DNA from: Cytophagales bacterium UBA2561
Lineage (GTDB): Bacteria; Bacteroidota; Bacteroidia; Cytophagales; Thermoflexibacteraceae
Assembly: GCA_002340355.1 (NCBI GenBank)
Contig: DDLX01000016.1
Location: 1 to 9,583, forward strand
DNA length: 9,583 nt
Reading direction: 5' to 3'
Positions within the stretch are counted from its first letter, which is position 1. Each line of letters begins with the position of its first letter. Made by a program: the position numbers and the translations under genes. Shown here in pieces: positions 1 to 6,786 of the stretch. Under the pieces are notes generated by a model. That model did not search any database, was not told the DNA's origin, and saw only the letters and a list, made by a program, of their open reading frames with translations.

Positions 1-37
1 AGACTTACTAAAATAATCTTTTTCATTTTAAATATTT

Positions 38-1249
38 TTAAGGATGTATATCAATAATTATCTTTCTACTATGACTATAATTGCTACCACCAGGTGTTAA
101 AACATTCGGTAAATACCATGTATCATTATGTCCATCCCATCCCCAATTCATATGGAAGTAATGAGGAGATAAAGTGTATGTTTTATACTCATAGATGGTT
201 CCTGGATTGTGGATTTGAGCGTAGCGATTTTGTTTATACCCATCACATACCCAAGCATGTCCTCCCAATCCAGCACTTGGTGCACCTCTCATAATAACAG
301 GTTGTGCCAAGTCTATTTGGTTAATGACTGTATTTTGACTAAAATTCACATAGGAAGCACTACTAGAGTATCCAAAAGCATTTACTAAAGCAATCATCGC
401 ATTTATGGTTGATGTACCTGAGCCTCCACAATCATAGACCATACCGACCTCTGTTCCAATATTCTTCATAAGTTGAGAGATTTCAGTACTACCACCACTA
501 TTTGGCATCGCACTCCAATTGTAAGAAGTTGGGTGTTGCCAATATTTCATCACCTGTGCTGTTGCTGTTGCTACACATCCTGTAGGTGGTCTTGTACCAC
601 CAAAGCAGATCGGGTCTAAAGCATCATTATAACCTTCTTCTTGTCCCCATTTGGTTGATAATAAAGGACCGCCTTGCTCTTCAATCTCAGTTCCTCCCGA
701 AACAATGATTTCATCATCATGAGGAGGCGCAGAAGCATCCCACTGTTCTTCAACATCTTTTGAGGCTTTTCGTTGGTATCTTCGCAACCACTTGATGTGT
801 GCTTTTCGAGCCTGTATCCAATCGTCTACCCCTGCTAATTTTTCGGACTCGGTAGAGCTATAATTGAAATTTCCCGTTTCTGAAAATGCCAAAATTGGAT
901 ACTCTTTCCGAGTACCTGCTACAATGACAAAACCTTGAGGTTGGAATTGGACGATATACATCGCTACAAGATTATCATCTCCTCTAATCGGAATTACTTG
1001 GCTGATCTGTCGAGTTTCTGTTCGAGAGGCTTTGTTAGTTACTGCTGGCTGATTCAAAAAGGCTTCAGATTGGGCATAGTTTTTAGCAACCTGAGTCGCC
1101 AATTCTACCGAAACCTCATAATCATTGCTAATTGCTAATTCCGAATCCATTTCTTGGCAGGACGTAGTTAACAAAATCAGTATAACAAATACAAAAGACA
1201 GTTTTTTTGGAAAATAAGTTCTTAAATTATTTTGTAAGCGAGAGAACAT
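38..1249 (-). CDS. C10 family (streptopain-like) cysteine protease, predicted lipoprotein
   Basis: Predicted secreted papain-fold endopeptidase of MEROPS family C10 (SpeB/streptopain type), made as a proenzyme. With the start at 1249 the product is 403 residues. It opens with a lipoprotein signal peptide (basic N-terminus, hydrophobic residues about 18-27, LLTTSC with the lipidated Cys at 31), which favours this ATG over the longer open frame reaching 1375. Residues about 40-190 fit the C10 propeptide, including the segment LATQVAKNYA. The mature domain starts near GGPLLSTKWGQ (193-203). The catalytic Cys is C225 in GCVATATAQVMKYW, and the catalytic His is H331 in GGHAWVCDGY. The HMNWGWDG block (366-373) matches the conserved segment after the His. 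Acidic residues just after the lipid Cys (CQEMDSE) could act as a surface-export signal for Bacteroidota lipoproteins, which is inference. No type IX secretion C-terminal domain is visible. Substrate is unknown; all key residues are intact. Confidence 0.9.
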   Translation of the reverse strand: MFSRLQNNLRTYFPKKLSFVFVILILLTTSCQEMDSELAISNDYEVSVELATQVAKNYAQSEAFLNQPAVTNKASRTETRQISQVIPIRGDDNLVAMYIVQFQPQGFVIVAGTRKEYPILAFSETGNFNYSSTESEKLAGVDDWIQARKAHIKWLRRYQRKASKDVEEQWDASAPPHDDEIIVSGGTEIEEQGGPLLSTKWGQEEGYNDALDPICFGGTRPPTGCVATATAQVMKYWQHPTSYNWSAMPNSGGSTEISQLMKNIGTEVGMVYDCGGSGTSTINAMIALVNAFGYSSSASYVNFSQNTVINQIDLAQPVIMRGAPSAGLGGHAWVCDGYKQNRYAQIHNPGTIYEYKTYTLSPHYFHMNWGWDGHNDTWYLPNVLTPGGSNYSHSRKIIIDIHP

Positions 1250-1428
1250 TATCCTCTGTAATACTAAAATTTTACCAGTTTGTAATAACATAATACAATA
1301 AAGTTTATGATGAAAAAATAATTTATATAGCAATACTACAAGATAGTAGTTGTTATTTCCAAATTTTAGAAGCACTTTTTTGGATTATTTTATCTGTCAT
1401 AAACATGAAAAAAACAAGAAATTTAACA

Positions 1429-1496
1429 TTGAAAATGCCGAACTGTTAGATTTAGGGGTGTGAAGTGTTGAATTTAAGGGGGTGAAGTTGAAAATA
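1429..1496 (+). repeat. G-rich intergenic repeat, copy 1, with internal 22-bp tandem duplication
   Basis: This copy starts TTGAAAATGCCGAA and ends TTGAAAATAG. Its core GAACTGTTAGATTTAGGGG (from 1440) is repeated directly 22 bases later as GAAGTGTTGAATTTAAGGGG (from 1462). The same block occurs again at 1626-1676 in the same orientation. It stands out because it carries G runs of 4-6 in otherwise very AT-rich DNA. Its function is unknown; possibilities are a binding site, a transcribed non-coding element, or a degraded dispersed repeat. Confidence 0.6.
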
Positions 1497-1625
1497 GATT
1501 TATTCACAAAACTACAGGTATTTTTAGTTTATAGTATGTATTAAACAAAATTATATACTATTGATTTATAGTACTTTAAATAAAAAATAAAATTGTGCCA
1601 AAAAATAGAATTTCTAAGAAATGCC

Positions 1626-1676
1626 TTGAAAAATATGCCGAAGTGTTAGATTTGCGGGGTAAAGCTGTAAAAATAG
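1626..1676 (+). repeat. G-rich intergenic repeat, copy 2
   Basis: Same order of blocks as copy 1: TTGAAAA, then ATGCCGAA, then GTGTTAGATTTGCGGGGT, then AAGCTGTAAAAATAG. It has only one core unit (1640-1661) where copy 1 has two in tandem. The two copies begin about 197 bases apart and both lie between the protease and the receptor genes. Alignment was done by eye. Confidence 0.55.
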
Positions 1677-2016
1677 TAAGTTAAATAATTATTTAAAATA
1701 TTGATGATCAAATTATTAGGTGTTATTACTGCTATATGATTAATTACTTTTTTTGTTGTTAAGCTATTTTGGATTTATTAGATAATAACACAAATAAATA
1801 AAGTGTTGATTATTAAGATATTAAAAAAATAACTAAAATTAGTTGTCTTGGAAACTAAAATACGTCTATATAAATGATATAATAATCATATTTGTACTTT
1901 TTATCAAAGCAATACACAAAAATATGATATACTATACAATATAAAATGGAATAAAAACAAAATTTTGATTTGTACTTTAACTGGTAAATATGTTATCTTA
2001 ATAGTGTTAAAAATGG

Positions 2017-2061
2017 AAGCTATCCAAGTCTTCAAAAACATGTTAAAAACTTGGATAGTTT
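2017..2061 (-). terminator. Rho-independent terminator of the TonB-dependent receptor gene
   Basis: CTATCCAAGT (2020-2029) pairs perfectly with ACTTGGATAG (2049-2058), and the stem extends outward by one G-T and two A-T pairs. The loop is 19 nt. On the minus strand the hairpin begins 8 nt after the TAA stop at 2069-2071 and is followed by a short U-rich stretch (from ATTTTT at 2010-2015). The plus strand also has a T-rich tail (2059-2070), so it could work in both directions. Confidence 0.7.
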
Positions 2062-2068
2062 GTGTTTT

Positions 2069-4933
2069 TTAGTTGAACATTTCATCAAATGTTAGAGAGA
2101 TATACCACAATGCGCCTACACTTGGATTCCCAAAAGTTTGGATATAATATTGATTTAAAATATTTGAGCCACCCACCTTAAGAATCGATTTTATTTTGGG
2201 GAGTTTGTAGCTTACTTGAGCATCTAAAGTCGAATAAGCCTCCACATCTCCTACTCCGAAAGTAGATTCCCACAAGAAAGAATCTTGCCAACGCCATACG
2301 ACATTGAAGCCAAAATTGTCAGTAACTTCTCAGTTTCCAAATTTCAAAATTAGACGATAAGGAGGCGTATTAAATTGAAGTTGAGTACTTTCGTCAGTAT
2401 TATCTGACTGAATTTGATTGGAGGAAACACTTGCTCCAACGGTATAATTCTTAGGTAATGCCCAATCTAAACCCAATGCCCAGCCCCAGCTTCGGACATT
2501 ATCTGTGGCATTCGAGTAGATTTGATATCTTTTTTGAGTATTAGCACTTAATAAACCTGCAACCCCGTTGGTGGTTGGCTGTACTAGAATTTGCTGAGAC
2601 TCGAAATTTTGATATTCATTCTGATAAAAATAGGCATCAATGAATAATTTATTGTTAATTAGTCCTTTATAGCCTACTTCGAAGGAAGTCACGCTTTCAG
2701 GTTGGAATTTTTTTATTTTATAAGGAGTCAATATATTTGGTGCATTGGCAATGGCTAGTTCAGTAGCTTTTTCTTCAACCAACGCCTGAAAGTTAGGATT
2801 AGTTGATTCAACTCCTGAAGCGATAACATCTTGTTCTGCTTGGTTTTGGATCGCAGGCGACTTAATTGATTGTTTAAATTCTTCTACTATTTCGGGAGTG
2901 TAAACTGGATTATTGGTAAAGTATGCGTCCTGCGTTTGTGGTAAGCCTCCTAAAAGATGTCCTGCATCTCCCAAATTGAGGTCAATGTATTGACCTTGTG
3001 ACGAAGGATTGCGAAATCCTGTTTGAATAGAGGCTCGAAAGTGATGTTCTTTTTTCGCTCCAGCCGAATAAACTAAGGCTAAGCGGGGGGTAATTCGTCC
3101 ATCAAAATTTTCATTCTTATCGTAACGCCCTGAGACCGTTACTTTAAGTCGTTTTTCTAATAATCGTTTAGAAATCTGAGTATAAATTCCATATTCTGAA
3201 ATAGTTATATCATTATCTGCATCAGGAAAAATTGTGCCATTTGAGTTCAAGTCAAACATACGATAACTTGCTCCTGTCACGATTTCAAGTATTTCTGGGT
3301 CAATTAATTTGTTAAAATTATACATTCCTTCAGCTTGATAAAGGTTAGTGGCATCGTTAAATTTTGAACCATCAAGTCCCGCATTAATTGCGCGCGAAGT
3401 TACGTCTTTCTTTGTAGCATTAAATTCTGGGGAATTGGGTAAATATCGATTGCGGTCAGCAAATGTTCGAGCTGCTTGATGAGCTTCTGCATTGGGTATT
3501 CCTGTTGATTTAGCTTGAACAAATGCACCCACATATTCACCAAACCACATTTGATTACTAGACCATGTATTATTGATAGCCAGTCCAGTAAATACTGCAT
3601 CGTAGGAATCACCTGAGTTTTCTTGAGTGGTATAGGCACGAACAAAGAAATTTGAACCCTTAACTTCAGCCTTGATTTGGGTCATATATAAATTATTGAA
3701 GGAATACCGATTTGCACCCGTATAAACGGCAGTTCCTGTCCCGTAATTAACTTGAAAAATACCCTCAATATCATCTGAAAAACGATAATGTAAGGAAGCA
3801 TTTGCCTTGAAATTTTGGGTATTGTAGTCGGCTAAATCGCGCTCATGGTATCCTGTCCGACTTACTTCTGTATTTGGGATTAAAGCGATTGATTCGGCAG
3901 GTAATCTACCCGTTCCAATTAAAAGTTTTGCAACACTTTGCAAATTAGCGGAAGCCACATCGCCATAAATATTTACGCCATCAAAATTCAAATCATCCAT
4001 TTGTCTGCCTACAGGATTTTCCATAGCATTACGGTCTCTGTAATCAGTAGCATACCAATCTTCTGCTTTTATATAACTGAAATTCACCTTAAAAGCGAAT
4101 TTATTATTAAAGGCTTTTGCATAACGTACTCCGACATCAAACATTGGTTGAGCATCCGTATAATCTGAATTCAAGTGCATGACTCCTGTCTTGACATAAG
4201 CACTTAACCCTTGATAATTAAATGGATTTTTACTGGTCATTAATAACGTTCCATTAATTGCCCCTGGACCATAAAGTGCCGAAGTTGCCCCTGGTAATAA
4301 TTCTATACTTTCTAAGTCTAATTCTGAAATTCCTACGATATTTCCAACGGCAAAATTTAATCCTGGAGCCTGATTATCCATTCCATCAATAATTTGAGCA
4401 AATCGTAAATTTCCATTTGACCCGAATCCTCTGGAATTAGGTGTTTTTAAAGTTAAACTTTGCGTACTCATATCGACCCCCTTGAGATTAATCAAAGCAT
4501 CATAAAAACTAGGAGAAGCAGTCGAACGAATTTCCAAAATATCCAATTGTTCGATACTTACAGGAGATTCCAAAATAGATTCTTCAACCCGTGAAGCTGA
4601 AACAACAATATCTCCACCTAACATCAAACCTTCGTCTTCTATTAACTCAATAGTTAACATAGATTCTGATTGTTCTATACTGATTTCTTGAGTGACATAG
4701 CCAATAAAAGAAAATTGTAAGGTGAGTGGTGGAGTTTTTTTTAGATTCAGCTCAAATTTTCCTTCTCCATTGGTGACTGTCCCTGCTATTCCATCTTTCA
4801 GGCGGATATTTGCACCTACAAGTGGTTCGCCTTTTTTATCGGTAACCTGACCTGTGATTAATGTTTGAGCCATTAAGTGATATGATCCTAAAAGACCCAT
4901 CAAAAGAATTAGTAAAAAAGTCGTTTTGTGCAT
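2069..4933 (-). pseudogene. TonB-dependent receptor, interrupted by one in-frame TGA near its C-terminus
   Basis: Outer-membrane active-transport receptor powered by TonB-ExbB-ExbD; ligand unknown. From the ATG at 4933 the frame runs 867 residues to TGA at 2330-2332. The same frame then continues without another stop for 87 more codons to TAA at 2069-2071, so the intact product would be about 954 residues. The start is chosen because MHKTTFLLILLMGLLGSYHLMAQ is a clear signal peptide; the open frame upstream has only a TTG at 5026. Domains: carboxypeptidase-regulatory-like domain about 25-98 (ITGQVTDKKGEPLVGANI), possible TonB box near DIVVSASR (108-115), plug domain about 115-235 (SALYGPGAINGTLLM at 218-232), then the beta-barrel. 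Sequence after the stop (NFGFNVVWRWQDSF, WESTFGVGDV, LDAQVSY, GGSNILNQYY, ISLTF) is ordinary receptor barrel, including the final strand needed for outer-membrane insertion. A terminated product would lack it and probably be non-functional. A sequencing error or real nonsense mutation are the main explanations. Confidence 0.85.
2330..2332 (-). other. In-frame TGA nonsense codon inside the receptor gene
   Basis: Minus-strand codons read AAA TTT GGA AAC TGA GAA GTT ACT GAC, giving KFGN-stop-EVTD. The distance from this codon to the downstream open frame is a multiple of three, so there is no frameshift, only one substitution. CGA or AGA (Arg) to TGA is the simplest origin. Every other long gene here ends in TAA and uses TGG for Trp, so a UGA-to-Trp genetic code is not suggested. 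Confidence 0.85.
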
Positions 4934-5006
4934 GATGTTTAAAGGTGTTTTAATGAATGAATAGATAAAGTGAAAAAATAAAAGAAAATGTAATTTGAAA
5001 TGTAAC

Positions 5007-5014
5007 CAAAAATA
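5007..5014 (-). promoter_or_regulatory. Candidate -7 element for the receptor gene
   Basis: The minus strand reads TATTTTTG, which fits the Bacteroidota -7 consensus TAnnTTTG, and would give a leader of roughly 65-70 nt before the ATG at 4933. No TTG is present at the expected upstream spacing, so the call is weak in this AT-rich setting. Confidence 0.25.
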
Positions 5015-5090
5015 ATGAGAGAACAAAATAATCGCTATGGAACAGATGAAACAACTTGGTGGACGAAGGGAGGTTTTCCCTGAATTAGGC

Positions 5091-5121
5091 TTGATAGTAT
5101 ATTTCTAAATTTTTACCTTTG
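5091..5121 (+). promoter_or_regulatory. Bacteroidota-type promoter for trpD
   Basis: TTG at 5091-5093 and TACCTTTG at 5114-5121, separated by 20 nt, match the -33 TTG and -7 TAnnTTTG elements known for Bacteroidota primary sigma factors. Transcription would start near 5126, giving a leader of about 70 nt before the trpD ATG. The same arrangement with the same 20-nt spacing precedes the methyltransferase gene. Confidence 0.55.
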
Positions 5122-5133
5122 AGACCCGAAAAT

Positions 5134-5159
5134 ACAGAACACATTCTGTTCGAATTCGA
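5134..5159 (+). promoter_or_regulatory. Two adjacent dyad symmetries in the trpD leader
   Basis: ACAGAACACATTCTGT (5134-5149) is a perfect 6-bp inverted repeat around a 4-nt centre, and TCGAATTCGA (5150-5159) is a perfect palindrome directly abutting it. They lie just downstream of the predicted start of transcription, where a dimeric repressor or an RNA hairpin could act. There is no leader ORF with Trp codons between the promoter and trpD, so classical ribosome-mediated trp attenuation is not supported. Confidence 0.3.
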
Positions 5160-5194
5160 TTTAAATACAATCAAAACTTAGTCCTCAAAATCTA

Positions 5195-6193
5195 ATGAAA
5201 GAAATCCTCAATCGTCTGTTTGTTCATAAAAAACTGACCCGCCAAGAAGCTCAAGAAGTCCTTACAAAAATTGGGCAAGGCGAGTATTCCGAAGCTGAAA
5301 TCGCTGCTTTTATTTCAGTTTACATTATGCGAAGTGTTTCGGTCGAAGAATTATCGGGTTTTCGAGATGCTTTGTTAGCACTCTGTAATCGCATGGATTT
5401 TAGTGACTTTGAGACGATTGATATGTGTGGAACAGGTGGGGATAGTAAAAATACGTTCAATATCTCAACTTTAGCGTCTTTCGTAGTAGCGGGTGCGGGC
5501 GGGAAAGTTGCCAAACATGGAAATTATGGCGTTTCTTCGATTTCAGGTTCTTCGAATGTGTTGGAATATTTAGGATATCAATTTTCAAATGATGAAAGCC
5601 AACTCAAACGGCAACTTGAACAAGCGAATATTTGTATGATGCACGCCCCTTTGTTTCATCCTGCTATGAAACACGTTGCCCCAATTCGTAAAAAACTGAA
5701 AGTCAAAACTTTTTTCAATATGTTGGGTCCAATGGTAAATCCTGCTTTTCCGCAGTTTCAGTTGGTCGGGGTTTTTAGTTTAGAGTTAGCGCGGTTATAT
5801 AATTATATTTATCAACAAACAGATAAGAAGTTTACCATTTTACATAGTACAGATGGGTATGATGAGATTTCTTTGACAGGTAATGTTAAAATGATTTCTA
5901 ATAACTCAGAGCAATTACTTTCTCCCAAAGATTTTGGATTTTCGAAATTAACCGAAGCTGATTTGTATGGTGGAGAAACCATTAAGGATGCTGCTGAAGT
6001 TTTTATGCAAATCTTAGAGGGAAAGGGTACACGAGCTCAAAATTCAGTCGTTACAGCAAATGCTGGAATGGGAATAAAATGTTTAGAACCAAGCCTTTCG
6101 ATAGAAGATGCCATTCAGAAAGCTAAAATTTCTCTTGAAAGTGGAAATGCGTTAACTAGTTTTAAGAAATTTATTGAATTATCTCAGAAATAA
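5195..6193 (+). CDS. trpD: Anthranilate phosphoribosyltransferase
   Basis: Transfers the phosphoribosyl group of PRPP to anthranilate, giving phosphoribosylanthranilate, the second step after chorismate in tryptophan synthesis; cytosolic. At 332 residues it has normal family length and starts at ATG 5195 with the typical helical N-terminal domain (LTRQEAQEVLTKIGQGEYSEAEIAAFI). Diagnostic motifs are all present: CGTGGD (78-83) for PRPP, NISTLAS (89-95), KHGN (107-110), the IRKKLKVKTFFNMLGPMVNP block (164-183) with R164 and the NxLGP motif, and DGYDEIS (220-226), which corresponds to the metal-binding DGxDE motif. It is transcribed divergently from the receptor gene and is probably cotranscribed with the small secreted protein 22 nt downstream. 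No trpE, G, C, F, B or A gene is in the window, so trpD sits apart from at least its immediate pathway partners. I see no reason to suspect loss of function. Confidence 0.95.
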   Translation: MKEILNRLFVHKKLTRQEAQEVLTKIGQGEYSEAEIAAFISVYIMRSVSVEELSGFRDALLALCNRMDFSDFETIDMCGTGGDSKNTFNISTLASFVVAGAGGKVAKHGNYGVSSISGSSNVLEYLGYQFSNDESQLKRQLEQANICMMHAPLFHPAMKHVAPIRKKLKVKTFFNMLGPMVNPAFPQFQLVGVFSLELARLYNYIYQQTDKKFTILHSTDGYDEISLTGNVKMISNNSEQLLSPKDFGFSKLTEADLYGGETIKDAAEVFMQILEGKGTRAQNSVVTANAGMGIKCLEPSLSIEDAIQKAKISLESGNALTSFKKFIELSQK

Positions 6194-6215
6194 TATACTT
6201 AAAATATTAATTGGT

Positions 6216-6674
6216 ATGAAACGTAACTTGTTTTTAACTTTAGTAATTTTTAGCACCTTTATCTTTCAAATTCAGGCACAAACTTTAGAATGGGAAACAG
6301 TGACGAAAACCTCTTCTTCAATGCACAAATTTCTAACTCGCTTTGAAAAGACCATTCTGAAACATAACCACAACAAATTGATGAAGTTCATGCACAAAAA
6401 TTATATCCAAGAACAACATGACAAATTTTTGGAAGGACGTACAGAGCAATTTATTAACGAGTTATTTTGTGGAGATGACCTAAAAAACAATAAATTTGAA
6501 TGTATCAAACTTCCTCAAATCCAGAAAATTACACGCCTACGTATTGAAAGAAGTGGTCGTCTTCAGCGCATTGTTTATCGAGTTGAGACTCAAAATATAC
6601 AGATTGAAGTAATATTGGGTATTCAAAAACAACCCGATGGCAAAAAACATGGTTTGAACGGAGCAGTTGGATAA
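6216..6674 (+). CDS. Small secreted protein of unknown function
   Basis: A 152-residue protein I do not recognise. It starts at ATG 6216, 22 nt after the trpD stop; this start is preferred to one overlapping trpD (6174) because it gives a clean signal peptide, MKRNLFLTLVIFSTFIFQIQA, with likely cleavage after QA at 20-21. The mature part begins with an amphipathic, Lys/His-rich helical stretch (about 33-70, HKFLTRFEKTILKHNHNKLMKFMHKNYI), then FLEGRTEQFINELFCG, then beta-prone segments (RLRIERSGRLQRIVYRVE, IQIEVILGI). Two cysteines (C85, C96) could form a disulphide in the periplasm. The helix-then-strand order is loosely like NTF2/SnoaL-type folds, which is only a guess. No lipobox and no C-terminal sorting domain. 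Spacing suggests an operon with trpD, but no functional link to tryptophan synthesis is evident. Confidence 0.75.
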   Translation: MKRNLFLTLVIFSTFIFQIQAQTLEWETVTKTSSSMHKFLTRFEKTILKHNHNKLMKFMHKNYIQEQHDKFLEGRTEQFINELFCGDDLKNNKFECIKLPQIQKITRLRIERSGRLQRIVYRVETQNIQIEVILGIQKQPDGKKHGLNGAVG

Positions 6675-6714
6675 TTCCATTCCACCCGATAATCTTGAAT
6701 AAACTATCAGACTA

Positions 6715-6786
6715 TCAATAACTTGTAAGTTTTGCCTAATCCTCCAAAAGTTTAAAACTCTTAGAGAACTAGGCAAAGCTTACAAA
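6715..6786 (+). repeat. Palindromic intergenic repeat, complete copy; probable bidirectional terminator
   Basis: TTGTAAGTTTTGCCTAAT (6723-6740) pairs with ACTAGGCAAAGCTTACAA (6768-6785) through 16 Watson-Crick pairs, one G-T and one mismatch. The enclosed 27 nt contain a weaker second hairpin (AGTTT/AAACT, CTC/GAG). It ends immediately before the stop codon of the symporter gene and lies between converging genes, the usual place for a shared terminator. The first 25 bases (6715-6739) recur with 22 identities at 9487-9511, so this belongs to a repeat family, not just a local stem-loop. Confidence 0.6.

Larger units (their letters stand above)
1376..2016. other. Long AT-rich intergenic region with no credible gene
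   Basis: About 640 bases between the 5' side of the protease gene and the 3' end of the receptor gene. Stop codons are dense in all frames and I find no coding signal, tRNA or rRNA. The upstream regulatory region of the protease must lie in its left part or just inside 1250-1375, but several CAAAnnTA matches (minus-strand TAnnTTTG, e.g. 1507-1514 and 1546-1553) are expected by chance in such AT-rich DNA and none has a partner -33 TTG at good spacing. A weak AT-rich hairpin can form between 1531-1540 and 1552-1561. The one striking content is the G-rich repeat, annotated separately at 1429-1496 and 1626-1676. Confidence 0.6.

Noticed and set aside
1250..1375. N-terminal extension of the protease open frame
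   Set aside because: The extra 42 residues would place the lipoprotein signal far inside the protein; the ATG at 1249 gives a normal signal peptide.
1376..2016. Possible degraded gene or CRISPR array in the gene-free region
   Set aside because: Stops are dense in all frames, and the repeats are two blocks of unequal length with no regular spacer pattern, so neither a decayed coding region nor a CRISPR is supported.
2330..2332. UGA recoding (selenocysteine or Trp) in the receptor gene
   Set aside because: No SECIS-like structure was evident, a beta-barrel strand has no need of selenocysteine, and the other genes use TGG for Trp and TAA as stop, so a variant code is not indicated.
4934..5026. 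N-terminal extension of the receptor open frame beginning at a TTG
   Set aside because: It is rich in Phe, His and Leu, typical of translated AT-rich spacer, and lies ahead of a perfect signal peptide starting at 4933.
5067..5081. Short hairpin AGGGA-GGTTT-TCCCT between the receptor and trpD genes
   Set aside because: Only five pairs, upstream of both predicted promoter starts or overlapping none of them; no known riboswitch shape around it.
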